From the NCBI GenBank assembly GCA_001970955.1, contig MPUH01000551.1:1-46439 (forward strand): a stretch of 46,439 nt of DNA. The letters run 5' to 3'. The DNA comes from Stentor coeruleus (taxonomy: Eukaryota; Ciliophora; Heterotrichea; Heterotrichida; Stentoridae). The translations under genes and the position numbers were made by a program. The notes under the pieces are model-generated. The model was not told where the DNA came from, made no database searches, and saw nothing but the letters and a program-made list of their open reading frames with translations. Position 1 is the first letter of the stretch. Each line of letters opens with the position of its first letter. Shown one piece after another: positions 10,723 to 21,568 of this stretch.

Positions 10723-13700
10723 ATGGCAGACCGAATCGACAATAAAATCTCAGTGCTTTTTGAAGGTCTCCTCAAACGTATAGCTGAAGAACGTGGAGGT
10801 GATCTTATTGATTGCAACATAACAGAACTTGATTTTTCAGGTCCAATATTTGAGCTTGAAAGTATTGAAGGGCTTAGTTGTATATCATGGAAATCCTTAA
10901 AAGCTTTAGATGTCAGCAATAACTCAATAGACAAACTTAGCCCTGTATTAAATAAATTCTCTACCTTACAAACAATAATAGCAACCAATAATCTTATAAC
11001 AAAAGTTGACTTAAGCTTACCCAATCTTATGGAACTAGATGTAAGTAGGAATTATCTTAAACAAATCCCAGACTTAAGTGGTGCTCCAAAGCTTGAAAGA
11101 TTATTACTAGGATTTAACGAAATCTCAGGGGGTTTTCACGAACTTACATCCCTCCAAAACCTCCTCCTCCTAGACATATCCAATAATCGTATAACATTTA
11201 CACCAAACGACTTACGTAGATTCATTGATATACTTAAAAGCCTTAATAAACTTGACTCTTTACGTATTTATAACAACCCATTCTGTGAAACCCTTCAACA
11301 ATACGAATACTATTTCATATCAGCAATCACAAGTCTAACAAGTCTTAATAACGAAATAATTTCAAAAGACCAAAAAATCAACATCCAAAAATCCAAACTA
11401 AAACCCTTAGAACAAGTTTTTAAAGAAGCAGCCAATAATGCAAGAAATGTTCTTGGAAATATAGCCGCTCAACAAGATGTTGATCAAATGCCAAAATTAG
11501 AAAGTCTTCATTACAACATGCAAAGTGCTAAAAATTCACCAACTGATTGTTTAGAAAAATTCAAACTTGTAGCACGAGATGTAGAAAAAATAGTTAATAG
11601 ACCAGCTGAGAGATTTATGATATTTAAAGCAAATACCCCAGAAGAGCAGAATGCAATTAGAATGCATATAGACTCTTTCTTACAAGAAGCTGTTATGATG
11701 ATTGAAGATATGCCAACAATGCGAACTCCAGTCTTAAGACTTTTAGCATCATTATCTGAAGTAGAAGAAGGAAGTTTTGGGCAAAAATGTATCATGACTT
11801 TACAAGACCTTTTTGTCTCAGGGCCAGAAATAGCAAAAGAAATCGAAGAAATCCTTAAGAAAATCATCATTCCAAAAATCCGACAGCCTAAAGTGGACAA
11901 TGTAGCTAAAGATTTATTACGTGGGGTTATAAGATTATGTAAAGATCATGATATAACTGATATGCTTAGTGAACTTATTGACACAATGGCTGAATGGATG
12001 AGAGCTGAAGTGACAAGTGAAGAGCTTAGATTGGTACAAGGGGAAATAGGTGAAGAAAATAAAAGGGAAATTCATACTTATATGTTAGAACTTGTAGCTT
12101 ATGCAGCTTGTAATCCAAATAACGCAAAAACTATGGTTAAGAAAAAAATCGGAGCATTTACAGCAAAACTCATAAAAGTTATGGAAAGGGAAACTGAACC
12201 TAGTAATATATTAGGAAAACAAGAAGGGTTAAAAGATGCTATTAAAAGACTTAAGTATATTTTGAGGATTATTGAAAATATGTCGAAAAACTATGCGAAA
12301 TCAGGGCAGATTTTTATTAAGGAAGAAATACATCAGAAATTATTAAGAGAAGTTTGGGATTATCTTGTTTTTTATAAGGCTAATGGGTATAGTTTTAGTT
12401 CAGGAAGTGGTAGTGCGGAATCTGTGGAGATTATGTATTATAAGTTGTTGACTGCTTATTTGAATACATTGGCTGGATTATGTAATGAAGGGAAATGTGT
12501 GGAGTATATTAATAGTACAGCTAAAGATATTAGAGATGAGATTTTGAATGTGTCAATTATGCCTAAGACTGATCCGGTTTTATTGAGATCGATTATTGAG
12601 CTTATTCATGCTTTATTGAATTCTAGTTATTTCAACAAAAGTGAAAATTATGAAACTTTCAAACACTATGTAAATAAACTTCAAAAAATGCTCCCTTTCC
12701 TACCTTACCTTGGAGGTAAAAAGTATAAGGATATCTGCATACTAGCAGAAAAATACGCAAAAGGAACCATTGTAGGCCAAGAACCTATTGTCATAAGTTC
12801 TCTAACTAACAAATACCTTCACGGTCTTTTTATTGCGATAATCAAACTAATCCAATTTTTCTCAATAAAAGGTAACGAAGAAAACCAAAGCGAAATCAAA
12901 GAAATCTGCCGGTCAATTTCCATAACCCTCAATGCCAACCATCGTGAAGACCTTCTTTTTAACTGTCTAGAAATTCCAAATGATTCAGTCAAATTAGCAG
13001 TAGTTCAATGTTTAGATAAAGTCCCAGTCGACGAAATCGATATCGAAGAAACTGGTCATATCGTGAGAATCCTTGGGTCTTATAAAAACTTAGGCGTTGG
13101 GAGGACAGAAGAAGTTTTATCTCAGATTTTCCTACTTTTATCAAAAATCCTTGAAAACAAAGACAAAGGTAAGGACTTTAGGAATAAATTTGGAGAAATG
13201 GTCATAACAGAATGCTTAGGGATATTAAGCCGAAACCAACAAAGAGATTTAAAAGAGGATGACGAAGAAAACAGTGAAAAAAACTATTTAACTGTATCCG
13301 GGGTGAATTTTCTTAAAAAATGCTCATTACATAAATCTTTATACCCATTTATGGAAAATGTTAGAGCTGAAGAGAAAATGAGAGTGATTTTAAAAGCTGA
13401 GGAAATGTATGGATCTTTTGATAATATCCCAGTAGATATAGAAAGGACATGGATTGGTAGTAATATTGAACCTTTACTTATGTGTTTTAGTGGTACTAAT
13501 CATTTATATCCATATAATGAAGTATGTTATCGAGTTATCCAACAAATAGCAAATGTTCTTAATAAATCACCAGTAGAAGAAACATATGAAATTATTCAAT
13601 CAGCTGAAGATCAATTGTCAAAATTAGTTCAGTTTACTAAATCTAAGGTTCAGACTAGAATTATTGAAGAAGATTCAGCTTGGCCTGAAGATATGCCACA

Positions 13701-15891
13701 TGATCCTATGGACTCAGAACGTTTTGAACGTTTAGAAAGATTAGAAAGACAACATCAGAAGTTTTCTCAAATGAAAGCTATTACGTCAATGTTAACTTTT
13801 TTACTTGGAAGGTCTTCAATGAAATGTATTGAAATCGATAAGGAACTTAGGGCTGAGTTTGACCCTATTTTTGATAAGCAATCTTTACTTATTTCTATGC
13901 ATAGTAGGATTGAAGAGATTACTAAAGATTATGAATTACAGTGTAAAAAAGCTGAAGAAGCTGAAACTAAACAAAGAGGACTTGAAGATTTGATAGAAGA
14001 AACTGTTGAAATAGATCCTGAATTACTTATAAGGGCTATGCAAGAACAAGATTTAAATACAGAAGCTCATAGTTATGCTATGGGAATGCCAGGAATGGAT
14101 TATGAGTTTTCTCAATATGATACATCGAAACTTAAACTTAGAGCTAGGATTTTAGCAGCTTTTCTTAGATGTTTAATTGCTGCGATTGAACGAGGCCCAG
14201 CTGTTACACGTTTAGATGCAGTTTTACAGATTAAAGATCTTAAAAACTTGAAATCATTAACAAAACTTTGTGCAACAACTGGTTGGAAACACTCAACCTT
14301 GGGAGCTAAGTATTTAAGAGTTATCAAACATATAATAAAACTTAGTCCAGTGAGCAATTTTCGACCTCAAGAAGATGTGATTATCTTTGAGACTATCTCT
14401 ATAGCACTAAGTCAAATCCTAAACCTAATAAGATCGAAAATTCTTAACTGTGAAAGAGAGCCTCTAACAAAAGAAGATCATTTTCTTATCAAAGAAATCG
14501 CTAGTGTTGGGGCAAGTCTCTGTGAATCTGTATACACATTTCAATGGTCAAATCAAATCGAAGGGATTTATAAAGAACGGACTTCATTAACTATAAAAAG
14601 TGTTCAAGAGCAGGCATCAGCATATATTTTAGAGCAATTAATAAGCTTAGAAGGGGTTAGAGACTATATAGAAATCCTTTTTTATGATATGACAAAAAGA
14701 GAACGTATGAAAGCTGATGCTTATAAAATGCCTGAAGAAGAAGTAGTTTATATGGAAAAAGCTAGAAAATTTATAGGGGATATATTAGCCACTTATATTG
14801 CCTTAAGTGAAAATTGTAAATATCGAGTCCTTGAGTTCTGCAAAATTGGGATTATTTTCAATGAAAAAGTCCTTAATGTCACTTACCTTCAAGATATTAT
14901 GAATAGAGGAAATACAATACTTTTTGCTATTGAATTATCTAAACATATGAAGAAATCATGGCTTGAATTCCATATGACACAAGAACAAATACCTGAAAGA
15001 ACTGTGAATATTTCTTGGGGAGATTTATGGGAAAAAGGATCAAGATCTTTAGTAAAAGTACTTATTATTGTTACTTGTAGATGTGTTTATTTGTTAAATC
15101 CTTGTACTTCCCCACCGTGTCCTTTATGTGGAGAAGAACGTTTTTGTCCACAGCCACCAACTTATAGGAGTCATATAGAGTTTGTGAACATAGATCGGAT
15201 TATGACTTTTAGTTTTTGTGAACAGATTATGGGTTTGGAATATAAGGAAAAAGATAAAGATAAAGCATTTATTTTTATATCGAAAACATTTAGTGGAAGC
15301 AAAAATATTGCAGATACCCTTGTGAGTATAAAAGAAGAGTTTACGCATTCGACTACAGATGATGATCTAGAAATAGCTAAAAAAATGATGCATATTGAAG
15401 AAACAGGATTATTAGACTCAATGGAAAATTTACTTAGTAGAAATGAATATGGAAAAGCACAGCTTTGTATATATGCAAGTTTGAACCCAGAAACATCGTT
15501 TGTGTCGATGTTTGAGGGAATGAAAGTTTTTAAAAGAGGAACTTTTTGTGTAGTTACTGACAAAGATAAAGTTCTAGCATTAGATGTGAATTTTAATAAT
15601 TGGGTGGTTAATTGGGAAGATAATGAAGAGACACTTATTTCTGGGCATGAACAAAATGTGTTTTCAGTTAGGAATGAGTTTGATTTGAGTAAGTGCTCGA
15701 AATCTGCAATTAAAGATGAAGAGGAATGCAAGTTTAATATGGAGATCGATAGGACGAATAATGTGTTTTTGTTTGGAGACGACTACACTTTGGAGATTTT
15801 CCAGAGGCATGTGATGACGAAAATATACAAAGTTGTTGGGGGAAGCAAAGTGAAATCTAGAATAAAAAGCAAAGAGACTCAAGGCAAGTGA
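10723..15891 (+). CDS. Giant leucine-rich-repeat protein (1722 aa)
   Basis: Single open frame ending in TGA. Residues about 40-205 form leucine-rich repeats (LKALDVSNNSIDKL, LMELDVSRNYLKQIP, LLLLDISNNRI) closed by a cap-like segment LRIYNNPFCETL typical of SDS22-like LRRs. After that come over 1000 residues of mainly helical, armadillo-like sequence, with a charged coiled-coil stretch near 1000-1110 (repeated ERLERLER). Near residue 1460 a compact Cys cluster, PCTSPPCPLCGEERFCPQPP, could bind a metal. The last 300 residues look beta-rich and might be one or two PH-like folds; this is uncertain. I do not recognise an orthologue. LRRs plus a helical solenoid suggest a scaffold. It converges with the next gene, 29 nt away. 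Confidence 0.85.
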   Translation: MADRIDNKISVLFEGLLKRIAEERGGDLIDCNITELDFSGPIFELESIEGLSCISWKSLKALDVSNNSIDKLSPVLNKFSTLQTIIATNNLITKVDLSLPNLMELDVSRNYLKQIPDLSGAPKLERLLLGFNEISGGFHELTSLQNLLLLDISNNRITFTPNDLRRFIDILKSLNKLDSLRIYNNPFCETLQQYEYYFISAITSLTSLNNEIISKDQKINIQKSKLKPLEQVFKEAANNARNVLGNIAAQQDVDQMPKLESLHYNMQSAKNSPTDCLEKFKLVARDVEKIVNRPAERFMIFKANTPEEQNAIRMHIDSFLQEAVMMIEDMPTMRTPVLRLLASLSEVEEGSFGQKCIMTLQDLFVSGPEIAKEIEEILKKIIIPKIRQPKVDNVAKDLLRGVIRLCKDHDITDMLSELIDTMAEWMRAEVTSEELRLVQGEIGEENKREIHTYMLELVAYAACNPNNAKTMVKKKIGAFTAKLIKVMERETEPSNILGKQEGLKDAIKRLKYILRIIENMSKNYAKSGQIFIKEEIHQKLLREVWDYLVFYKANGYSFSSGSGSAESVEIMYYKLLTAYLNTLAGLCNEGKCVEYINSTAKDIRDEILNVSIMPKTDPVLLRSIIELIHALLNSSYFNKSENYETFKHYVNKLQKMLPFLPYLGGKKYKDICILAEKYAKGTIVGQEPIVISSLTNKYLHGLFIAIIKLIQFFSIKGNEENQSEIKEICRSISITLNANHREDLLFNCLEIPNDSVKLAVVQCLDKVPVDEIDIEETGHIVRILGSYKNLGVGRTEEVLSQIFLLLSKILENKDKGKDFRNKFGEMVITECLGILSRNQQRDLKEDDEENSEKNYLTVSGVNFLKKCSLHKSLYPFMENVRAEEKMRVILKAEEMYGSFDNIPVDIERTWIGSNIEPLLMCFSGTNHLYPYNEVCYRVIQQIANVLNKSPVEETYEIIQSAEDQLSKLVQFTKSKVQTRIIEEDSAWPEDMPHDPMDSERFERLERLERQHQKFSQMKAITSMLTFLLGRSSMKCIEIDKELRAEFDPIFDKQSLLISMHSRIEEITKDYELQCKKAEEAETKQRGLEDLIEETVEIDPELLIRAMQEQDLNTEAHSYAMGMPGMDYEFSQYDTSKLKLRARILAAFLRCLIAAIERGPAVTRLDAVLQIKDLKNLKSLTKLCATTGWKHSTLGAKYLRVIKHIIKLSPVSNFRPQEDVIIFETISIALSQILNLIRSKILNCEREPLTKEDHFLIKEIASVGASLCESVYTFQWSNQIEGIYKERTSLTIKSVQEQASAYILEQLISLEGVRDYIEILFYDMTKRERMKADAYKMPEEEVVYMEKARKFIGDILATYIALSENCKYRVLEFCKIGIIFNEKVLNVTYLQDIMNRGNTILFAIELSKHMKKSWLEFHMTQEQIPERTVNISWGDLWEKGSRSLVKVLIIVTCRCVYLLNPCTSPPCPLCGEERFCPQPPTYRSHIEFVNIDRIMTFSFCEQIMGLEYKEKDKDKAFIFISKTFSGSKNIADTLVSIKEEFTHSTTDDDLEIAKKMMHIEETGLLDSMENLLSRNEYGKAQLCIYASLNPETSFVSMFEGMKVFKRGTFCVVTDKDKVLALDVNFNNWVVNWEDNEETLISGHEQNVFSVRNEFDLSKCSKSAIKDEEECKFNMEIDRTNNVFLFGDDYTLEIFQRHVMTKIYKVVGGSKVKSRIKSKETQGK

Positions 15892-15920
15892 TTTGCAGGC
15901 ATAATTAACTTCTATTATCC

Positions 15921-16349
15921 TTAACTTTCTGTTTTCTGACTTGTTTTCTTTAAATGCAAAGATTTCTTCACTCCAGTTATCAAATAATCAGGACTGCAAT
16001 ATTCTTTGTTAATATGGACGAATTTTGTATTGTTAGAAGTTCTTGGAGATGTTAATGGGTGAAGTCTTGGTGAAACTTCTTTTGACGCTGCAGTAATAAG
16101 TGTAGGGAGAAATGCAGATGAATAAGTAGGACTTAGGCTATAAAACTGTGCCCTTGCAGCATATTCTTGATAGTTTAAAAAATTGCTAGACTTCGAAGTT
16201 AGTGGTTTAGCAAGTTTGCTTATATTATTCAAATATTTCTGGTTAACTCCTTGAAACAAAGTCTTTTTCTTAGGGATTTTAAAACTGAAAAACTTCGGTT
16301 TCTTAAGTTCAATATCATATTGCTTAGTTTTAACTTGATTGCGATCCAT
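15921..16349 (-). CDS. Small basic protein (142 aa), unknown
   Basis: Open frame from ATG to TAA, Lys/Ser-rich, with no domain recognised. The N-terminus is strongly basic (FSFKIPKKKTLF) and the middle contains short Ser/Pro/Thr stretches. It fits exactly between the stop of the LRR gene (29 nt away, convergent) and the start of RIO2 (45 nt away, divergent). The length and the fit in an otherwise empty slot favour a real gene; there is no homology evidence. It could be a cytoskeleton-associated protein, but nothing proves that. Confidence 0.6.
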   Translation of the reverse strand: MDRNQVKTKQYDIELKKPKFFSFKIPKKKTLFQGVNQKYLNNISKLAKPLTSKSSNFLNYQEYAARAQFYSLSPTYSSAFLPTLITAASKEVSPRLHPLTSPRTSNNTKFVHINKEYCSPDYLITGVKKSLHLKKTSQKTES

Positions 16350-16394
16350 CTTAAAGCCAAAAAGTCTTTTTACAATTAATAAGCCTAAAATAAT

Positions 16395-17768
16395 ATGAAA
16401 CTGGACTCATCAATCATCAGATACTTGGAGAAAGATGAGTACAGGGTCTTAACCTCAATTGAAATGGGTATGAAAAACCATGAAATTGTCCCTTTGGCCT
16501 TAATAGAAAATATAGCCAAACTTAGAAGAGGTGGGGTATTCAAAGTTGTCCAAAGCCTTCTGAAGAAAAAACTTATCGCTCATATAAACAAACAAGTTGA
16601 TGGATATTCTTTAACTTATTCAGGCTACGATGTTTTAGCCATCCATACTTTTATCAAACGTGGGCTTATCAAACAAATCGGCAACATGCTTGGAACAGGA
16701 AAAGAATCAGATATTTATTTATGCAAAGGTCCTAATGATGAAGATTTTGTCCTTAAACTCGCCCGTCTTGGTCGGACATCTTTCAGAGCAGTTAAAACTA
16801 AAAGAGATTATCTTAAAGGTAGAAGTAAACATAATTGGCTTTATTTATCTAGATTATCAGCAATCAAAGAATATACTTTTATGGAAAGTTTATATAAAAC
16901 TCAAATACCAACACCACAACCAATAAGCCATAATCGTCATGCTATACTTATGTCACTTATACAAGGATATCCTTTAATTAATGTATCATCAATAAAACAT
17001 CCTGGAAAAGTTTTAAATGATTGTGTAAATTTGTCTATCAAACTTGTTGAACTTGGTCTTGTTCATTGTGATTTTAATCAATTTAATTTACTTGTTACTG
17101 ATGATGAAGATGTTTTTGTTATTGATTTTCCACAGATGGTAAGTGTTGATCATTTTAATGGTGAGGAATTGTATGAGAAAGATATTGTGTGTTTGAATGA
17201 GTTTTTTGCGAATAGGTTTGGGGTTTTTTGTGAGAATATTCCGAAGCTTAAGGATTTAAAAGTTTTAAGACATGTGGATGCAGAGATTAAAGCTAGTGGC
17301 TATTTGAAGGAAAATCTTAAGGATTATGAAATTGAAGAATTAGATCAAGTTATTGAAAGTGCTAAACGGGAAGATGATGATGAAGAAATGGATTCAGGTA
17401 GTGGTGAAGAACCAGCAGAAGAACTTAAAGAAGAAGAAGAAAAAGAAAAAGAAAAAGGGGTTGAAGAAACTAAAGAATTGAATATTATTAATAGTGAAAG
17501 CCTTGAGGAAAAAATACCTCATGAAGATCAAGAAGATTCTGAAAACTCAAGCGATGAATCTGGTTCACAAGATGAAGACTTAAATGCAAATCCTCAAATC
17601 ACTGACCAAAACAAGACAAAAACCAAAACCAAAGCTGAAAAAACTCCCGAGAACTCCTCCGACCTCAAACAGAAAATCAGCAACAAACTAAAGAAAAACC
17701 GGCAAAAAAGAGAAAAAGTGCGTACCAACAGAAACAAAGTCAAAGGGCAAATGTCTTTGAATTTCTAA
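16395..17768 (+). CDS. RIOK2: RIO2 atypical protein kinase
   Basis: 457 aa, single exon, TAA stop. RIO2 is an ATPase/kinase bound to pre-40S particles and needed for late cytoplasmic maturation of the small ribosomal subunit. The RIO2-specific N-terminal winged helix covers about residues 1-90. The kinase domain has the nucleotide loop GTGKESDIYL (about 101-110), the ATP-anchoring K121 in VLKLAR, the catalytic-loop D226 in HCDFNQFNLL and the metal-binding D244 in IDFPQM, all as in the family. The tail after about 320 is acidic, then very Lys-rich, as is common in RIO2. It starts 45 nt from a divergent gene and its stop lies 30 nt before the next ATG on the same strand. Confidence 0.97.
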   Translation: MKLDSSIIRYLEKDEYRVLTSIEMGMKNHEIVPLALIENIAKLRRGGVFKVVQSLLKKKLIAHINKQVDGYSLTYSGYDVLAIHTFIKRGLIKQIGNMLGTGKESDIYLCKGPNDEDFVLKLARLGRTSFRAVKTKRDYLKGRSKHNWLYLSRLSAIKEYTFMESLYKTQIPTPQPISHNRHAILMSLIQGYPLINVSSIKHPGKVLNDCVNLSIKLVELGLVHCDFNQFNLLVTDDEDVFVIDFPQMVSVDHFNGEELYEKDIVCLNEFFANRFGVFCENIPKLKDLKVLRHVDAEIKASGYLKENLKDYEIEELDQVIESAKREDDDEEMDSGSGEEPAEELKEEEEKEKEKGVEETKELNIINSESLEEKIPHEDQEDSENSSDESGSQDEDLNANPQITDQNKTKTKTKAEKTPENSSDLKQKISNKLKKNRQKREKVRTNRNKVKGQMSLNF

Positions 17769-17798
17769 CTAATCACAACTAAATAACTCTTCTTATAA

Positions 17799-19817
17799 AT
17801 GGATCAACAAAGTGGAAAATTCGAATACATAACAGCCTTGCCTGGATCATTTTCTAAATCTGAAACACCTCAGGACACTCACTCAGCTAAAGACCTACGC
17901 GAAAGCTATAACAAACTCGTTAACGAAAACAAAGCCAAACATGAAAATCTGAAAAAACTCAAAAGGTTAGTCGAAGATCATCAAAAAAGAATCGAAGACC
18001 AAATCGACATATCAGAAAAATCAGAAATCATCCAACAATTACAAGTCCAAGTAAATGAAAAGGAAAAAATCTGCAAACAAGAAGCTATTGAACAAGCGAT
18101 TTTGATAAACAAAAAAGAGAATTTAAAAGTTGCATCAGGAAGTTTAAGAGGTAAACTTATTGAATTACAGAAAAATTTTGATAGGATAACGACGAATTAT
18201 GGGGCTTTTAATAATTCTTCTATACTTTCAAGATATTCATTGCTGCTTAGTAATAAAGTACTTGAAGAACATCAGCATTGTTTTGATAAATCGAAAGATG
18301 TTTTTAAGATGAATATACAGAAACTTGAGATGAAACTTAGAAATGCAACACAAGTTAATACGAGGATTTTGCAGAGAGCGTCGAGTGTTGATGATCAGAT
18401 TGCGAGTAAGAGAAAAAGCAAGATGGAGTTTTTTCAGCAATACGAGAACACCCTGCATAATTTCAGAGAAATCACGACTAATAAAAAATATAGCGCAAAA
18501 TGTTTAGAGATATACAAAGAGAAATTTGAAACTATCAGGGGGTTTGTAGAAAAAGATACAAATTTCAAACTTAATGGCAACGACTTTGATGAAAAATATA
18601 TAAAGAAAATTATACAAAAACTCAAAGACCTTGAATACCGTTCTGAAAGCCTTAAATTTACCTATCAAAAACTATCTGAACAAGAAGCTCATTTGAATTC
18701 TGAACTCTCTGCGTTAAGATCAGAACTTTGCAATTTACAAAACTCATCAGAAGATGGAGATAAGTTAGAAACTTTCTCCCACCCAGTTCATAAAAGTCAT
18801 ATAAAATCATCAGAACTTGAGTTTTTCATAATAAAAATTTATTTCCAATTCATAGAAACCCTCTATGAAACTTTTGATCGACTTGCTACAAACCCGAAAT
18901 TCATCCAAGACCGAGACTTAGAAAATAAATTAAACAGATGCTTAGACTTATTAAAAGATATCAAAGGAGGGATTCCAAAACGCAGACCATTTAATGTAGA
19001 AAGATTTGTCATAGAAAAACTTATAGGCCGACAAGGTCAACATGAAAACATATCAAATAAATACTTAAGCTCAATAGCTTTAAACAATAGAGAACTTACT
19101 GAGATATTTTTAGAATATTTTCCTGATGAATTATCAAATTCTAAACTTTTTGTATCTTGTGTTGAAAATTGTCCTATAATGAAGATTTTTTTAGATAAAG
19201 AAACTTTGAAAGGATTTTTATATAGTAATAAAGGAAGAGATTTATATACGGTTATGATAAATTTAACTGTGAAATGCAATTTGATATTAGATGATAAGTT
19301 TAGAAGTTCAGCTGCTGAGAGTGAGAAAATATTTGTGGGGATTAAAATGAGGATAAATGAGTCAAAAAATATGGAGGGTACTTTGGAAATGAGTAGTCAA
19401 GATGGGATTTTGAATTTACCTTTTGAACTTAAGATTAAAAAGTCAAGAAGCCAGTGTAGCTCACCTTATAAAGTTACGGAAAAACCTATGAAGAAACCTA
19501 TGGAAAGTATTAAGGCTGAACCGATACCTATAGATTTTATTCAGACTAAAGATAGCAAAAGTGTCCCGAGAGTGTATTCGCTTACATCTGTTGCCCTGAA
19601 AAGGCAGAAAGTTATGAAGGAAGTTTTGGAAAACCAGAAAAAAGAAACACTTTTGAGGACTATTGAGAAAAAAATATCAAAACATAGTGAAAAACAAGTT
19701 AGTCTTCCATATATGAAGAAATTTGTCCTTAGGTCAGGTTCGACCCTAGAAAAACTAGCGGGGTCCGCCAATACTGCTCGTAGGATTTCACTTTTTAACA
19801 TAAATAATCATTTGTAG
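17799..19817 (+). CDS. Coiled-coil protein (672 aa), unknown
   Basis: ATG to TAG, single exon. Residues about 25-330 are predicted coiled coil by eye: dense Glu/Lys/Gln with regular hydrophobic positions (LKKLKRLVEDHQKRIEDQ and others). About 340-520 is more globular, and the last 150 residues are basic and Ser-rich. No enzyme motif, membrane span or signal peptide. It follows RIO2 by 30 nt on the same strand. The last 270 nt of coding sequence are present again as a decayed copy at 22618-22922. Family not recognised; a cytoskeletal role would fit but is inference. Confidence 0.8.
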   Translation: MDQQSGKFEYITALPGSFSKSETPQDTHSAKDLRESYNKLVNENKAKHENLKKLKRLVEDHQKRIEDQIDISEKSEIIQQLQVQVNEKEKICKQEAIEQAILINKKENLKVASGSLRGKLIELQKNFDRITTNYGAFNNSSILSRYSLLLSNKVLEEHQHCFDKSKDVFKMNIQKLEMKLRNATQVNTRILQRASSVDDQIASKRKSKMEFFQQYENTLHNFREITTNKKYSAKCLEIYKEKFETIRGFVEKDTNFKLNGNDFDEKYIKKIIQKLKDLEYRSESLKFTYQKLSEQEAHLNSELSALRSELCNLQNSSEDGDKLETFSHPVHKSHIKSSELEFFIIKIYFQFIETLYETFDRLATNPKFIQDRDLENKLNRCLDLLKDIKGGIPKRRPFNVERFVIEKLIGRQGQHENISNKYLSSIALNNRELTEIFLEYFPDELSNSKLFVSCVENCPIMKIFLDKETLKGFLYSNKGRDLYTVMINLTVKCNLILDDKFRSSAAESEKIFVGIKMRINESKNMEGTLEMSSQDGILNLPFELKIKKSRSQCSSPYKVTEKPMKKPMESIKAEPIPIDFIQTKDSKSVPRVYSLTSVALKRQKVMKEVLENQKKETLLRTIEKKISKHSEKQVSLPYMKKFVLRSGSTLEKLAGSANTARRISLFNINNHL

Positions 19818-20025
19818 TAAAAAATCTTAAAGTCCTTTTGTTAAACAAGAGAATATATCATGTATCTATAAAAATATACTAGTATTTTATATTCATAAAA
19901 TCTATTTAAAAACTATAAACAACCTAAGATTCTTTTAAAAAAAAACCCTTCATGTGTTAAATATATCAACATCTAAACTTAATATATAAAAATATAAGAT
20001 TTTTAGTTTTCGTGAAATCATTAAT

Positions 20026-21540
20026 TTATTCTTCTTGACTTAGGATTTTATAATTAATACTCCAATACGATAATTTAAGTGTGGTGTTGCATTTTAACTC
20101 AAATGGGTCTGAATATTGCCCAGAATTAATTTGCTCTCTAGTTTTAAGTTTACGATATTGGAATAAGTACTCAGAGTTTGCAGAATAAAATTTAACTGTC
20201 CACTTGTTTTCTATAAATTTTGCTACAACAATTATTGATATTTCTTCTATAATTATTTTAAATGTAAAATCAGTTAGTGATTCTCCTTGTATTTTAAATA
20301 AATTATCACCTATTTTATCATTGATATTATCATCATAAACATATAGTTCAGGATAAGATCCAACTAAGTATATATAATTTTTTCGGCTTAAATTGAATTT
20401 TACTATTGTATTAGGGACAGCTTCAACATATTCATTAGACTTCTTTTCTTCAGTAACTTTATTTTCTTCAGCAACTTTATTTTCCTCAGCAACTTTATCA
20501 ACTTTATTTTCTTCAACAACTTCATCTTTTTTTATTTCTTCACAAATATAAAGACTTCCTTCCTTTGATACATCCACGATAAACTTCTTATTTTCGTCAT
20601 TTGCAAATATATAACCAATAATTTTACTATAAGATTCAGAAGATGGTAAATGCAACAACCCAGGTATCAGGTTGTTATTCTGCCCAAGAACAAAAATCCC
20701 TTGAAGCTCTTTTAAGCTAAAGTTTCTCTTTTGATCAAAAAACTCATGCTCAGCAAATATATCGTGAGTATGATGTATTAATAATCTATCATTTATTTCT
20801 ATAAGTTCTCTGCATAAATTTATTCTTTTATGTTGAATATCTCTAAAAATATTGTTAATCATTAAAATGACTGATTTAAAATTCTGAATTCTCTCTAATG
20901 AAGCCCAAAGGTTTAAGAATATATTATCAATTGACATTTTATGCACTTTATTTTCTAGTTGTATAATTATAGCTTTTTCTAAAAAACAATGATAGATTTG
21001 ATTTCCCTGTTCTAATAGTTTGCTTTCTAGATGACAAATAATTGAATCAACAACTATTTCGCGATCTATAATCATTGCTTTACGATATACATTTTTTTTC
21101 AAATTATCAGACAGACTTAATGCTAGAATCTTATCAAAGCTATATTGAGGTTGATAATGCTTTTTATAATAATATTTAGCATTTTCTATTGAATTTTTAA
21201 AATTCTCATTTGGAAAATGGATAAACAAAGCAATAATCACAATTTTGACTTCATTCAAAAGCTCTTGTAAATTATTCATCATAGAATTTACAATTGAAAG
21301 CTCACTACTTTTATTTTCCTTCCATTCTTTAATCCAATCAACAAGTTTTAGTAAATGAATACTCCCATTGCAGTCATTTTTTATATTCTCATTCAAACAG
21401 TCAACCCATAGGAGTATTTTTTCTATAAACAAACTTAGATTTTCCCTGCAGCTTGATCTCATGACATGCATATCTATTCCAAGAGTTTTATATCCACTTA
21501 TGCATTGTGTTTTTGCTTCTCTTAAGGCAACTATAGACAT
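20026..21540 (-). CDS. Unknown protein (504 aa) with Glu/Lys/Val repeat
   Basis: ATG to TAA. The first ~250 residues are helical and Leu/Ile/Asn-rich. The middle contains short degenerate repeats of the form (V)AEENKV, encoded near 20452-20520. The C-terminal 130 residues alternate hydrophobic and polar residues like a beta sandwich. No known motif recognised. It converges with the coiled-coil gene (208 nt between stops). Its 3' end and its 5' flank are both found again further right (25761-26145 and 29592-29803), so it lies in a recently duplicated segment. Codon use is AT-richer than that of housekeeping neighbours such as RIO2. Confidence 0.75.
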   Translation of the reverse strand: MSIVALREAKTQCISGYKTLGIDMHVMRSSCRENLSLFIEKILLWVDCLNENIKNDCNGSIHLLKLVDWIKEWKENKSSELSIVNSMMNNLQELLNEVKIVIIALFIHFPNENFKNSIENAKYYYKKHYQPQYSFDKILALSLSDNLKKNVYRKAMIIDREIVVDSIICHLESKLLEQGNQIYHCFLEKAIIIQLENKVHKMSIDNIFLNLWASLERIQNFKSVILMINNIFRDIQHKRINLCRELIEINDRLLIHHTHDIFAEHEFFDQKRNFSLKELQGIFVLGQNNNLIPGLLHLPSSESYSKIIGYIFANDENKKFIVDVSKEGSLYICEEIKKDEVVEENKVDKVAEENKVAEENKVTEEKKSNEYVEAVPNTIVKFNLSRKNYIYLVGSYPELYVYDDNINDKIGDNLFKIQGESLTDFTFKIIIEEISIIVVAKFIENKWTVKFYSANSEYLFQYRKLKTREQINSGQYSDPFELKCNTTLKLSYWSINYKILSQEE

Positions 21541-21568
21541 TTTATTGTTTTTATTTACTTTAGATCTA

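Noticed and set aside
15124-15882. Several minus-strand frames opposite the LRR gene
   Set aside because: They are antisense shadows of a supported 1722-codon gene with no domains of their own.
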